Notes under the pieces: model-generated | The model's database searches: none | What the model saw: the letters and a program-made list of their open reading frames with translations, nothing else | Told to the model about the DNA's origin: nothing | Program-made: the position numbers and the translations under genes | Origin: M0027 sp021713415 | Lineage (GTDB): Bacteria > Pseudomonadota > Gammaproteobacteria > Francisellales > Francisellaceae | Length of the DNA stretch: 64,000 nt | Assembly (NCBI GenBank): GCA_021713415.1 | Contig: JAKJJQ010000010.1 | Coordinates: forward strand, 1-64,000 | Direction of reading: 5' to 3' | In this document: one piece after another, positions 1 to 8,533 of the stretch | Position numbering within the stretch: the stretch's first letter is position 1 | How the letters are laid out: the number at the start of each line of letters is the position of its first letter

Positions 1-34
1 TTGAGCCAAAACATTCTACAAATATTGAATTCAT
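1..34 (-). CDS. possible 5' end of a gene leaving the window
   Basis: An ATG on the minus strand at 34-32 opens a frame that stays open to the window edge (11 codons, beginning MNSIFVECFGS). A weak TGGA lies about 8 bases upstream. It would be divergent from the esterase gene. The fragment is too short to identify and could be chance. Confidence 0.25.
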   Translation of the reverse strand, partial: MNSIFVECFGS

Positions 35-226
35 TTTATTTTCCAGATAATTCTACCTGATAAATAAAATGCTATAAAAATCAGATCAATGCACTATATT
101 TATTAACTTTTTGATGCGTTTACCCTGTATATCTACTTAAAGCATTTCAATTTGATTTTTTTTTCTCTATACTTGAGCTTATTTAAAATTAGCACACCTT
201 GAATATAAAAATAGTTTGGACATACG
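35..226. other. intergenic region upstream of the esterase gene
   Basis: AT-rich non-coding stretch. The only longer frame here runs antisense into the esterase gene and has no family features. It presumably carries the promoter for the rightward esterase gene, and perhaps for a leftward gene at the window edge. I cannot assign a confident promoter. Confidence 0.4.
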
Positions 227-907
227 ATGTTAGAATACATTACACAAGCCATTGGTACTGAAAAACAATATGCTGTTATCTGGCTACATGGTCTGGGTGC
301 AGATGGCCATGATTTTGAATCAATCGTACCTGAATTAAATTTACCCAATGATGCTAATATCGAATTTATTTTTCCACACGCGCCAATTCGTCCTATTACT
401 ATTAATGGTGGTTACCCTATGCGAGGTTGGTATGATATTACTGATATGGGTTCTATTGACAATAATATTGATATTACAGGCATTAAAGACTCAATTGAGC
501 AAATTACTAATTTGGTCAACTATGTAATTACAAATGGTATTGCTTCAGAGAATATTATCTTAGCTGGTTTTTCACAAGGTGGTGCTATTGCAACTTATTA
601 TGCACTTTTTTCATCAAAGCCATTTGCAGGGTTAATGGCTTTATCTACTTATCTACCTGGTTGGAATCAACTTCAATCTGATGTTACAACAATCAATCAA
701 TCAATGCCAGTGACCATTGCTCATGGGCTTTATGACCCGATCGTACCTATTCAAGCAGGTGAGCATTTGTATCACGCCTTAATTGATTGCCAGTTTAAGC
801 CTATATTTCATCGATATCCGATGGAACATAGCCTTTGCTTAGAAGAAATTCAAATGATTAGAGAATTTTTATCTCATAGATTTAACCTAAAATTAGAAAC
901 GCTATAA
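227..907 (+). CDS. alpha/beta-hydrolase carboxylesterase (phospholipase/acyl-protein thioesterase family)
   Basis: A 226-residue cytosolic serine hydrolase of the Abhydrolase_2 family, which cleaves short-chain esters, lysophospholipids or acyl-protein thioesters. The family oxyanion motif HGLGADGHDF is at residues 21-30. The nucleophile elbow GFSQGG places Ser116, Asp170 lies in the GLYDPIVP segment, and His201 follows in MEHS, completing the triad. Length is normal and there is no signal peptide. It sits 12 bp upstream of hemC on the same strand, so the two may be co-transcribed, though no metabolic link is evident. The natural substrate cannot be read from sequence. Confidence 0.88.
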   Translation: MLEYITQAIGTEKQYAVIWLHGLGADGHDFESIVPELNLPNDANIEFIFPHAPIRPITINGGYPMRGWYDITDMGSIDNNIDITGIKDSIEQITNLVNYVITNGIASENIILAGFSQGGAIATYYALFSSKPFAGLMALSTYLPGWNQLQSDVTTINQSMPVTIAHGLYDPIVPIQAGEHLYHALIDCQFKPIFHRYPMEHSLCLEEIQMIREFLSHRFNLKLETL

Positions 908-919
908 GTAGCCTATTTT

Positions 920-1840
920 ATGATAAAAAATGATACGCTTCGAATTGCAACACGAAAAAGCCCATTAGCACTATGGCAATCTGAATATATTAAATCTCAA
1001 CTACTCAAGCACTACCCTCAATTAGATATTCAATTTGTATTATTACAAACTGAAGGTGATAAACGCCTAGAAACACCACTTAATGCTATTGGGGGTAAAG
1101 GCTTATTTATGAAAGAGCTTGAAATTGCAATTAAAGAAAATAAAGCTGATATTGCTGTTCATTCATTAAAAGATGTGCCTTATCAATTACCAGAAGGATT
1201 TTGCCTAGCTAGCTTTTGCAAACGTGAAAGCCCACTCGATGCCTTTGTTTCTAATCAATACACATCCGTTGATAGCCTACCAAAAGGCGCTATTATTGGC
1301 ACTTCAAGCTTACGTCGCCAAGCACAACTTCTAAACTACCGCCCTGATCTTATTATCAAACCAATTCGAGGAAACGTTAATACACGTTTAAGTAAATTAG
1401 ATCAAGGAGAATATGATGGTTTAATACTTGCACAAGCAGGTTTAAAACGTCTTAACTTAATAGAGCGAATCAAACAAGTAATACCTGATTATTTAATGCT
1501 TCCAGCTCAAGGCCAAGGTGTAATTACTGTCGAATGTTTAAAAGAAAATTCGTCATTAATTGAAATGCTTTCAGTAATCAATGATAGAAAAACACAAGCT
1601 GCTGTTCTAGCAGAGCGTACATGTAATGAGTATCTACAAGGTAGCTGTCATGCACCAATAGGTGTTTATGCTAGTATAGAAAAAGAAAACTTATTTTTAA
1701 GAGCAATTGTTTTAAGTGGAGATGGTAGAGATGCAATTAAAGCTGAATCTTTAGGCCACGACCCAATCCACTTAGGTAAAATAGTTGCCGAATCCTTATT
1801 AAAGCAAGGTGCAAAAGCACTACTTAATGCCAGCAAATAG
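920..1840 (+). CDS. hemC: hydroxymethylbilane synthase (porphobilinogen deaminase)
   Basis: Joins four porphobilinogens into hydroxymethylbilane in haem biosynthesis, in the cytosol. The N-terminal RIATRKSPLALWQ motif (8-20), HSLKD (81-85, with the catalytic Asp85) and GTSSLRRQAQL (127-137) are all present. Cys243 in GSCHAPIG is the attachment site for the dipyrromethane cofactor. At 306 residues it has the usual length. It lies just behind the esterase gene and converges with the PAP2 gene (5 bp gap). No other haem gene is adjacent, so the pathway is dispersed here. Confidence 0.97.
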   Translation: MIKNDTLRIATRKSPLALWQSEYIKSQLLKHYPQLDIQFVLLQTEGDKRLETPLNAIGGKGLFMKELEIAIKENKADIAVHSLKDVPYQLPEGFCLASFCKRESPLDAFVSNQYTSVDSLPKGAIIGTSSLRRQAQLLNYRPDLIIKPIRGNVNTRLSKLDQGEYDGLILAQAGLKRLNLIERIKQVIPDYLMLPAQGQGVITVECLKENSSLIEMLSVINDRKTQAAVLAERTCNEYLQGSCHAPIGVYASIEKENLFLRAIVLSGDGRDAIKAESLGHDPIHLGKIVAESLLKQGAKALLNASK

Positions 1841-1845
1841 TCCAA

Positions 1846-2829
1846 TTAATTATATACTTTATTTGCAAGCTTACTCGCTTTATATTCTTTTACTAAATTC
1901 CACAATGGCTTAAGCATTGAAAAATCATAATTTGGCACAACCATATCCAATTTTTTTGCTAAATAAAGTGCTACGCCCATAAAAATAAATGATCCAAATA
2001 CATCTGCCAAATAGTGTGCCCCCGTTACAAATACACTAATTATTAATACTACAGCATATATCACAGCAATATAACGAACACCAAACTTCTTAACTGGCCA
2101 CCAGCTACTCAGTATTAATAATGATGAAAGTACATGCCATGATGGACATGCTATACATGAACTAACACTATCTGAGGTTGGATCACTACGTAGTTTCAGA
2201 TATGCATTTTTAAGTGCTATCATATCATAATTAAACTTAGACTCTGGATAGACATAAGCAGGACCCACTGCTGGAAAAAAATAACAAAATATATAAGTTA
2301 ATATTATTAAAAAGAAAAACATAAACGCTAGTCGTTGGTAACTTTTTTGGTTAATAATTGGCAATAAAATTAAAGTTAATGTAACGCTAATCTCTAAGCT
2401 TGCATAGACATATTGAAAAAAGTCGCTCACTAATGGCCAATTGACTCTAGTGTAGTCAGTGATATCGGCAACATTAAAATGAAAAAATGCATCAAATTGT
2501 GCCAAATAAGTATCAATTAAAGGGTAAGGTGCTAAAGGTAAATCTACAGCACTAGAATGACAAAGCAAAATAATTAATATTACAATTGAAAAGTACAATA
2601 ATAAATTATTGATTAATCTGGATAGGTCTTTATTACGAATTACCCCACAGTAATCAATAATCATAGCTGAGAAATATAGTGTTAATGACGCCCAAAGATA
2701 GACCAATACAGAACTCCAATCAAAATGGACATATTGCACACGCCATTGAATCATAAACATAAATAAAAGTGCAGTAACACCAGATAATATTACCACATGC
2801 TTTTTAGCAAAACACAACACAGCTTGCAC
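1846..2829 (-). CDS. PAP2-superfamily membrane protein (Aur1/Ipt1-like), copy 1
   Basis: A 327-residue integral membrane protein with several hydrophobic segments. It carries two PAP2-type signatures: CPSWHV for the C2 motif, where families usually have PSxH, and GAHYLADVFGS for C3, with the His-x3-Asp pair. It probably acts on phospholipid or isoprenoid phosphates at the inner membrane, by phosphatase or phosphotransfer chemistry. The start is GTG, preceded by AGGGG 8 bases upstream, the same context as its neighbour. The upstream gene is a clear paralogue with the same length and motif order, so this is a tandem duplication. The substrate is unknown. Confidence 0.75.
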   Translation of the reverse strand: MQAVLCFAKKHVVILSGVTALLFMFMIQWRVQYVHFDWSSVLVYLWASLTLYFSAMIIDYCGVIRNKDLSRLINNLLLYFSIVILIILLCHSSAVDLPLAPYPLIDTYLAQFDAFFHFNVADITDYTRVNWPLVSDFFQYVYASLEISVTLTLILLPIINQKSYQRLAFMFFFLIILTYIFCYFFPAVGPAYVYPESKFNYDMIALKNAYLKLRSDPTSDSVSSCIACPSWHVLSSLLILSSWWPVKKFGVRYIAVIYAVVLIISVFVTGAHYLADVFGSFIFMGVALYLAKKLDMVVPNYDFSMLKPLWNLVKEYKASKLANKVYN

Positions 2830-2874
2830 TATTTAAACCCCTACTTATTTTTATAATTAATAGACTATTAAAAA

Positions 2875-3867
2875 TCATTCCATCACGTAACTTAATTTTT
2901 TCTTAGGCTTCTTCGTACGATACCCTTTAACGATATTCCATAGTGGTTTTAACATTGAAAAATCATAATTCGGTACAGTCATATCTAGTTTTTTAGCTAC
3001 ATAAAGCCCTACGCCCATAAAAATAAATGAGGCAACAACATCAGCCAAATAATGCCATCCAGTTATAAATACACTAATAATAAGCAACATAGAGTAAATT
3101 GCTACAAAATAACGAAAACCAAATTTTTTCACTGGCCACCAAGCACTTAATATAAGTAATGAAGCAATTACATGCCAAGATGGAATTGAAACACAAGCAC
3201 TAACAACATGTGATGCTGGATTATTACGTAGCTGAAGATAATCATTTTTAACTGCTAAAACTTGTTTTGTAAAGTTAGCAGCAGGATATGAATAAGCAGG
3301 ACCAATTGATGGGAAGAAATAGCAGAATATATAGGTTAATGCCATTAAAAACAAAAACATAAAAATTAGTCGTTGATAACCTTTCCAGTTAATGAAAGGT
3401 ATGACGACTAAAGTTATAATAGCACTGAATACTAAGCTCATATAGACATAGTGAAAAAATTCACTCACTAGTGGTAAATTATTTCTAAAATAATCCGTAA
3501 TATCTGCAACATTAAAATGAAAAAATGCATCAAATTTAACTAAATAAGTATCAACTAAAGGATAGGGTACTAAGGGTAAATCTGCTGAACTATAGTGACA
3601 AAATAAAAATACCATTGTCGATATTGACATAAATGTCAAAATATTAATTGTTAGTGTAGAAAGCTCCTCATTACGAATAAATTTAAAATATTCAATAACC
3701 TGAGCGATCATATATAAACTTAATGACGACCAAATAAATATTAACACAAAATTCCAATCAAATTTAATATATTGAACTCGCCATTGGATCATAGCCATTA
3801 ACATAAAAGCTAAAAGGCCAGCTAATATAACTGCATGTTTTTTAACAAAATCCAGAAAATTCTGCAT
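2875..3867 (-). CDS. PAP2-superfamily membrane protein (Aur1/Ipt1-like), copy 2
   Basis: A 330-residue paralogue of the downstream protein, nearly co-linear with it: both share the WRVQYI/V and DLPL-PYPL-DTYL segments and the FFHFNVADITDY stretch. C2-like PSWHV and C3-like GWHYLADVVAS signatures are present. The C-terminus is lysine-rich and probably cytoplasmic. The gene starts at ATG with AGGGG 9 bases upstream, and 45 bp separate it from the second copy, so they are probably one transcript. A lipid-phosphate phosphatase or phosphotransferase role follows from the family. A difference in specificity between the copies is inference. Confidence 0.75.
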   Translation of the reverse strand: MQNFLDFVKKHAVILAGLLAFMLMAMIQWRVQYIKFDWNFVLIFIWSSLSLYMIAQVIEYFKFIRNEELSTLTINILTFMSISTMVFLFCHYSSADLPLVPYPLVDTYLVKFDAFFHFNVADITDYFRNNLPLVSEFFHYVYMSLVFSAIITLVVIPFINWKGYQRLIFMFLFLMALTYIFCYFFPSIGPAYSYPAANFTKQVLAVKNDYLQLRNNPASHVVSACVSIPSWHVIASLLILSAWWPVKKFGFRYFVAIYSMLLIISVFITGWHYLADVVASFIFMGVGLYVAKKLDMTVPNYDFSMLKPLWNIVKGYRTKKPKKKLSYVME

Positions 3868-4019
3868 CGAAACAAACCCCTAAAGTATCACACATTTATT
3901 ATTCTAATTATTATTAACGAAGGAATTATATAATACTCATGATAAGAAAACAACCATCAATACAAATTAATTGTGCAATTTTTATACAATATTTATATGC
4001 AAAATTCTAGTTATATTAT

Positions 4020-4592
4020 TTAGAGGACTAAGTTAGTTGTATTAATTAATTCACAAAAACGCCCAATTGATGATAAAGAATTTGCATGTGCATCATCATT
4101 TTGTGCCTGACATGCATCAGGGACAACTATTACTTGATAATCACGGTCATGTGCATCACGAGCGCTATGATCTACCGCATAATTAGTTGCAACACCTAAA
4201 AGAATAATTTTTTCTATTTTTTGAGCACGTAGTAAACTCTCCAAATCCGTATTATAAAATGCACTAACTCTATGCTTTACAACAATAAAATCATCATTTT
4301 CTACATTTAGTCTTTCATCAAAATCACATCCCCAGCTATCCAATTGTAGAGCACCAAATTCAGCTGTTTTTGAAAACATTGGTGAACTTTTTGGACACTC
4401 TATATAGTTTGAACTAAATCCTACCTTCACATGCGCGATTGGCATTTGTTGATTTCGAGCCCAAGCAAGCACCTTATTTGCGTTTTCAATGACCTGATAA
4501 TCTGTAATTCGATCAGCATAATGAGCTATTTTACCTTTTGGGTTTATTATATCATTAATATAATCTAAAGTTAAAATTAATGTATTTTTCAT
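4020..4592 (-). CDS. isochorismatase-fold hydrolase lacking the catalytic cysteine
   Basis: A 190-residue cytosolic protein of the isochorismatase-like (cysteine hydrolase) superfamily. The family Asp is Asp10 (TLDYINDI) and the Lys is Lys106 (VVKHRVSAF). In the signature GVATNYAVDHSARDA the position normally held by cysteine is Ala139, encoded by GCG, two base changes from a Cys codon, so a single read error is unlikely. Nicotinamidase-type thiol chemistry is therefore not expected. EntB-type isochorismatases also lack this Cys, but they have Gly there and a different local motif. The gene is divergent from a LysR-type gene that probably regulates it. The substrate is unknown. Confidence 0.8.
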   Translation of the reverse strand: MKNTLILTLDYINDIINPKGKIAHYADRITDYQVIENANKVLAWARNQQMPIAHVKVGFSSNYIECPKSSPMFSKTAEFGALQLDSWGCDFDERLNVENDDFIVVKHRVSAFYNTDLESLLRAQKIEKIILLGVATNYAVDHSARDAHDRDYQVIVVPDACQAQNDDAHANSLSSIGRFCELINTTNLVL

Positions 4593-4621
4593 TTTTTATT
4601 ACTCCTATTTGAACATTATTA

Positions 4622-4640
4622 TTATTTATTTAATAAATAA
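4622..4640. promoter_or_regulatory. AT-only palindrome between isochorismatase-like and LysR genes
   Basis: A 9+1+9 perfect palindrome (TTATTTATT / AATAAATAA) about 30 bp upstream of the isochorismatase-like start, in the 156-bp divergent spacer. LysR regulators usually bind dyads in such spacers, so it could be an operator. The arms contain only A and T in an AT-rich background, so chance is a real alternative. Confidence 0.3.
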
Positions 4641-4748
4641 ATCATTGATAATAAATAAGCAAATGACTTTACATTCCCAATAAATCTACTAGATTATGCT
4701 ATAATCGTAAATCATTTATATCTACATACATGATTAGGAATACTTAAC

Positions 4749-5636
4749 ATGTTTAAATTACCACCGCTTAAATCATTAATTATTTTCGATGCCGTTGCAA
4801 GAATGCTGCATTTTGCAAAAGCCGCAGAGGAATTAAATATTACACCAAGCGCTGTCAGCCAGCAGATTAAAATTCTAGAAAACTATCTTGGTTGCTTTTT
4901 AGTTAAACGTGATAATAAATCAGTTAGTCTAACACCACAAGGTAAGCGCTTTCATAAAAATATTCATGAAGCACTTAAGATGATTTCATCAGCTACAGAA
5001 GCACTAAAGCCGACTAAATCAAATATTGTTCACTTAGAAGTTGCCACAACACTTGCAATGCAGTGGTTAATTCCAAGCTTACCTAAACTACAATTAGAAC
5101 ATCCTGAAATTGAGCTTATTATTTCGACTAATGTAAATACACAAACCGAACAATCTCAGATGATACCTGATATTTCAATTATTCCTGAAAAATATACACC
5201 AGATAGCCCACACCAATTACTTTGGTTAGATAAACTTATTTTAATTACCTCCCCACTGATTAAAGAAAAAAACATCATTGATGCAATTAAAAAACATACA
5301 GCGATTAGTGTTGCTCACCCTATGAGAACTTCAGATTGGCAAGTTTTTTGTCAACACCACCAAATTCAACCACCTAAAAATACATTAGTTCTATCTAATA
5401 CAATTCAAGCAATTGAAGCTGTGAAAAATAATGTTGGTATTTTAGTTACTCACCTACCTTTGGTTTATCAAGAAATAGAAAATCAGCATATTAAAATTAT
5501 TGGTAACTTAGTTGCAACTGGCAATGCATTCTACTTACATTATACACCGCAAAGAGTTCCTTCAACTAATGCCCGAAAAGTCAGAGATTGGCTATTAAAA
5601 CTTGTTGAGACAATAGAGATGGTCAAAGATAATTAA
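4749..5636 (+). CDS. LysR-family transcriptional regulator (GcvA-like)
   Basis: A 295-residue DNA-binding regulator. The N-terminal winged helix-turn-helix covers about residues 7-66 and includes HFAKAAEELNITPSAVSQQI, typical of LysR proteins. The C-terminal part (about 90-290) is the periplasmic-binding-like effector domain. The gene is divergent from the isochorismatase-fold gene with a 156-bp spacer, the classic arrangement for a regulator and its target. ATG start. The effector is unknown. Confidence 0.9.
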   Translation: MFKLPPLKSLIIFDAVARMLHFAKAAEELNITPSAVSQQIKILENYLGCFLVKRDNKSVSLTPQGKRFHKNIHEALKMISSATEALKPTKSNIVHLEVATTLAMQWLIPSLPKLQLEHPEIELIISTNVNTQTEQSQMIPDISIIPEKYTPDSPHQLLWLDKLILITSPLIKEKNIIDAIKKHTAISVAHPMRTSDWQVFCQHHQIQPPKNTLVLSNTIQAIEAVKNNVGILVTHLPLVYQEIENQHIKIIGNLVATGNAFYLHYTPQRVPSTNARKVRDWLLKLVETIEMVKDN

Positions 5637-5649
5637 TCTATTCTTGTTA

Positions 5650-5680
5650 AATTACTAGTCAGTAATTATTTTAACTTCTT
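5650..5680 (+). terminator. possible weak terminator after the LysR gene
   Basis: A 7-bp perfect stem (AATTACT / AGTAATT) with an AGTC loop lies 13 bp beyond the LysR stop and is followed by a T-rich run. The stem is entirely short and AT-rich, so efficiency is doubtful. Confidence 0.35.
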
Positions 5681-5774
5681 TTAAAGATTTTACTTGGCTT
5701 TTTATAGCATTTTAGATCAAAATACTAACCAGCCATTTATGGAAAGATTCTGATAGATACAAAGGAGCTTTAAT

Positions 5775-7070
5775 GTGATAAAAAAACTAGTGCTTTTAGG
5801 CACCATCCTCTCGCTATCATCAAACTATACTTATGCAGCTGAGCATACAGACCAAGCAAAAGATACACAAGCACAATTGGCAACACTTGAACAATTACAA
5901 CAAGAAGTTAATGAATTAAAAGCACAAGTAGACCAAACAAACAATCAACAAGAAAAAAATAGCTTAAAGTATCAATCACTTAGAAGTAATATTTACCTAG
6001 ATAATAATGTTGATCATACTTATCTTGAAGGCTTATCTTCTTCAACTCGAGCATTGAGTTTATTACAAGTACGTAATAAGTTTGGTAATGATAGCATGGT
6101 CTTAGGCGGTGAAATTGAAACAGACACCCAAGCTTGGTGGGGTGATGATATCCAATATACAAACTCTCAAAATAAGAAGAAAACTTTAGACAATGGATCA
6201 GGTACTTTTTTAACAGGTGCATTTCTTGATTTACTCTACAATGCTGGAGAGTGGTTACAAGTTTATTTTCAAACGGTTACCTTTCAAGGGGATGCTGGTT
6301 TTGAAACAAATGCAGAAAGTGCATTTATAACCATTGGTAATTTAGATAAAAGCCCATTTTTTGCAACTGTCGGTAAAGGTCGCCCAATGCTTGGCACTTT
6401 TCCAGGGGCACCTTGGGCTGCATCAATCGAGCAAGGCTTATTTAGACCTGGCTACATTAATAATATTACACTTGGCTATAATAAGGGCAACTTTATTACT
6501 AACTTCACTTACATAAGCCCATCGGCTAACCATAGCACATTCTTAGTTGATTCATTTTATAGCTATGATATTCCAGATACAAAGTGGACATTAGGTGGCA
6601 ATATCGGCTATGTCGATGATGTTAATGGTACGGGCATGGGACTTGCATCTACATCTAACTCAGATAATAAACGCACGCCTTTAGTAAATGTTGAAGGCAA
6701 TATTGCTTGGCGTGATTATACCATTTACTCTGGCTGGCAATCTACCTTAACAAATAACCCTGCATATGATAATAATGGATTATCTGGTGTCTGGTATATT
6801 CAAGGCGTTTATGCACCAACTATATTAGGAAAACAAACTACTTTTTCAGCATCTTATTCACAAAGTTATAATATGAGTTACGTCTCTTTTAGCTTACCTG
6901 CTAATGCTAGTGATTCTGTACCAATTATTGGACCCCATCAGCAATTTTATGCCTTTATTTCAAGAAATATTCTTGACTCAGTGGTACTTAGCCTAGAATA
7001 TGCCTGGATTAAAAATTATAATAATCAAGAGAATAATACCATTACCTTTGATACCATTATGTACTTCTAA
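5775..7070 (+). CDS. outer-membrane beta-barrel protein, DUF3573-like
   Basis: A 431-residue exported protein. A Sec signal peptide covers residues 1-21 (cleavage predicted after TYA, before AEH). A short Gln/Glu-rich coiled coil follows at about 30-62, then a Tyr/Asn/Gly-rich region with alternating hydrophobicity and a C-terminal aromatic residue (IMYF end), typical of outer-membrane barrels. I recognise the coiled coil plus LRSNIYLDNN-type junction as like the DUF3573 proteins of Francisella-related bacteria. The start must be GTG at 5775: the overlapping ATG at 5773 runs straight into TGA, and AAAGGAG sits 7 bases upstream of the GTG. The function may be porin-like or adhesive; neither is shown. 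Confidence 0.72.
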   Translation: MIKKLVLLGTILSLSSNYTYAAEHTDQAKDTQAQLATLEQLQQEVNELKAQVDQTNNQQEKNSLKYQSLRSNIYLDNNVDHTYLEGLSSSTRALSLLQVRNKFGNDSMVLGGEIETDTQAWWGDDIQYTNSQNKKKTLDNGSGTFLTGAFLDLLYNAGEWLQVYFQTVTFQGDAGFETNAESAFITIGNLDKSPFFATVGKGRPMLGTFPGAPWAASIEQGLFRPGYINNITLGYNKGNFITNFTYISPSANHSTFLVDSFYSYDIPDTKWTLGGNIGYVDDVNGTGMGLASTSNSDNKRTPLVNVEGNIAWRDYTIYSGWQSTLTNNPAYDNNGLSGVWYIQGVYAPTILGKQTTFSASYSQSYNMSYVSFSLPANASDSVPIIGPHQQFYAFISRNILDSVVLSLEYAWIKNYNNQENNTITFDTIMYF

Positions 7071-7132
7071 GATAAAGACTTATACTATAATGAAATGCTG
7101 TTAAATAACTTAGCCTTACAAGGTATCATGCT

Positions 7133-7903
7133 ATGTCTGTCACTCAATTTGACTTAACAAAATACTTAGATAATTTACTACAAAAAGAACCAATAAAAGA
7201 TTACTGCCCCAATGGTTTACAAATCGATAGCCATAATAAAACGATCAATAAACTGATTAGTGGTGTTACAGCCTCAGAAAGCTTAATCAATCAAGCAATT
7301 AAAGAAGATGCTGATGCATTAGTCGTCCATCATGGGCTTTTTTTTAAAGGCGAGCCACAGACAATTACCAGCTGGAAATTTAAACGAATTGAAAAATTAA
7401 TTAAGCATAATATCAGCTTATACGCCTATCATTTACCATTAGATGTACACCCTATTTATGGCAATAATGTTCAATTAGCAAAAGAGCTTAATTTAAATAT
7501 TACAGGCACATTCGAAACCGATACACAGCCTGCACTTGGTTTAACTACTGAAGTTACATCTAGCATTGAACTAAATGCCTTAGCAAAACATATAGAATCT
7601 AGTCTATTAAGAAAACCATTAGTTATTCAGTCTGACTATATTCCTGATAGCATTAAGCATATTGGCATCTGCACAGGTGGCGCACAAGGTTTTATCTCAT
7701 ATGCAAAAAATGCACAATTAGATGTCTATATTAGTGGTGAAATTTCTGAAAGAACAACTCATCTTGCAAAAGAATTGGGCATACATTATATTGCTGCTGG
7801 TCATCACGCAACAGAACGTTATGGCATCAAAGCACTTGGTGAACATATTGCACAATTTTTCAATTTAGAACATAAGTTTATCGATATAGATAATCCCGTA
7901 TAA
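7133..7903 (+). CDS. Nif3-like dinuclear metal-centre protein (YbgI/GTP cyclohydrolase 1 type 2 family)
   Basis: A 256-residue member of the Nif3/YbgI family, which forms toroidal hexamers with a two-metal site on each subunit. Metal-binding residues are visible: His66-His67 in VVHHGLFF, Asp104 in HLPLDVHP, and His224 with Glu228 in GHHATERYG. Length is right for the short bacterial form without the inserted PII-like domain. The cellular role of the family is poorly defined; the often-transferred GTP cyclohydrolase name should be used with care. It stands between the outer-membrane protein and phaR without obvious functional ties. Confidence 0.92.
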   Translation: MSVTQFDLTKYLDNLLQKEPIKDYCPNGLQIDSHNKTINKLISGVTASESLINQAIKEDADALVVHHGLFFKGEPQTITSWKFKRIEKLIKHNISLYAYHLPLDVHPIYGNNVQLAKELNLNITGTFETDTQPALGLTTEVTSSIELNALAKHIESSLLRKPLVIQSDYIPDSIKHIGICTGGAQGFISYAKNAQLDVYISGEISERTTHLAKELGIHYIAAGHHATERYGIKALGEHIAQFFNLEHKFIDIDNPV

Positions 7904-7919
7904 TTGCTATATGATCGCT

Positions 7920-7948
7920 TTGCACAAAATTTAGTAATGTGTTAGAAT
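7920..7948 (+). promoter_or_regulatory. candidate sigma-70 promoter of phaR
   Basis: TTGCAC at 7920-7925, a 17-bp spacer, and TAGAAT at 7943-7948 preceded by TGT, giving an extended -10 element. It lies about 50 bp upstream of the PhaR-type start codon. Confidence 0.5.
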
Positions 7949-7997
7949 CGTTGCAGCATCGTATTTAATGCAGATTTAAATTTTAAGGAGCTTTATC

Positions 7998-8516
7998 ATG
8001 GCAGGATCAGCAGCTGAAAAAAATGGCCAAAGCAAAGCAAGGGTTATTAAAAAATATCCAAATCGTAGGCTCTATGACACGGCAATTTCTAGTTATATCA
8101 CTTTAGATGATGTAAAAGCTTTAGTGCTAGAGTGTGAGGATTTCGCCATTGTTGATAGCAAAAGCAAGGAAGATATTACACGTACTGTATTAATGCAAAT
8201 TATTAATGAACAGGAAGAAACAAGCGATAAGCCAATGTTTAATAATGATTTTTTACAACAAATTATTCGTTCATATGGTAATAGCATGCAGGATATTTTA
8301 ACTAATTATTTTGATGAATCGATTGAATTATTTCTATCACATCAAAAAAATATTCAAGATAAAGTCTCAACCATGCTTGATGCAACAAACCCATTAAATC
8401 AAAGTAGTAACGAACTTAATCCAATTGACTACTTCCAAAATCTAGCACAAAAAAATCTAGAGCTATGGCAAAAATCATGGCAAAACCTACACAAAGGCAA
8501 AAATGAAAAAAGATAA
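7998..8516 (+). CDS. phaR: PhaR-type polyhydroxyalkanoate synthesis regulator
   Basis: A 172-residue protein with the PHB/PHA accumulation-regulator DNA-binding domain at about residues 16-76: IKKYPNRRLYDT is the family signature, followed by YITLDDVKALV and DSKSKEDITRTVLMQI. The C-terminal half is more variable and helix-rich. Family members bind both DNA and polyhydroxyalkanoate and repress phasin and PHA genes. AAGGAG lies 8 bases before the ATG. No PHA synthase, phasin or phaAB gene lies in the window, so its targets must be elsewhere or its role has changed. The gene converges with the YgfX-like gene. Confidence 0.88.
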   Translation: MAGSAAEKNGQSKARVIKKYPNRRLYDTAISSYITLDDVKALVLECEDFAIVDSKSKEDITRTVLMQIINEQEETSDKPMFNNDFLQQIIRSYGNSMQDILTNYFDESIELFLSHQKNIQDKVSTMLDATNPLNQSSNELNPIDYFQNLAQKNLELWQKSWQNLHKGKNEKR

Positions 8517-8533
8517 GTAGAATTAGTAATATA

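Noticed and set aside
133..348. 71-codon minus-strand frame overlapping the esterase start
   Set aside because: It lies antisense to a clear gene start, has no family features and is a shadow.
4622..4640. Strong claim for the AT-only palindrome as LysR operator
   Set aside because: Arms lack G and C in an AT-rich spacer, so it is listed only as a low-confidence site.
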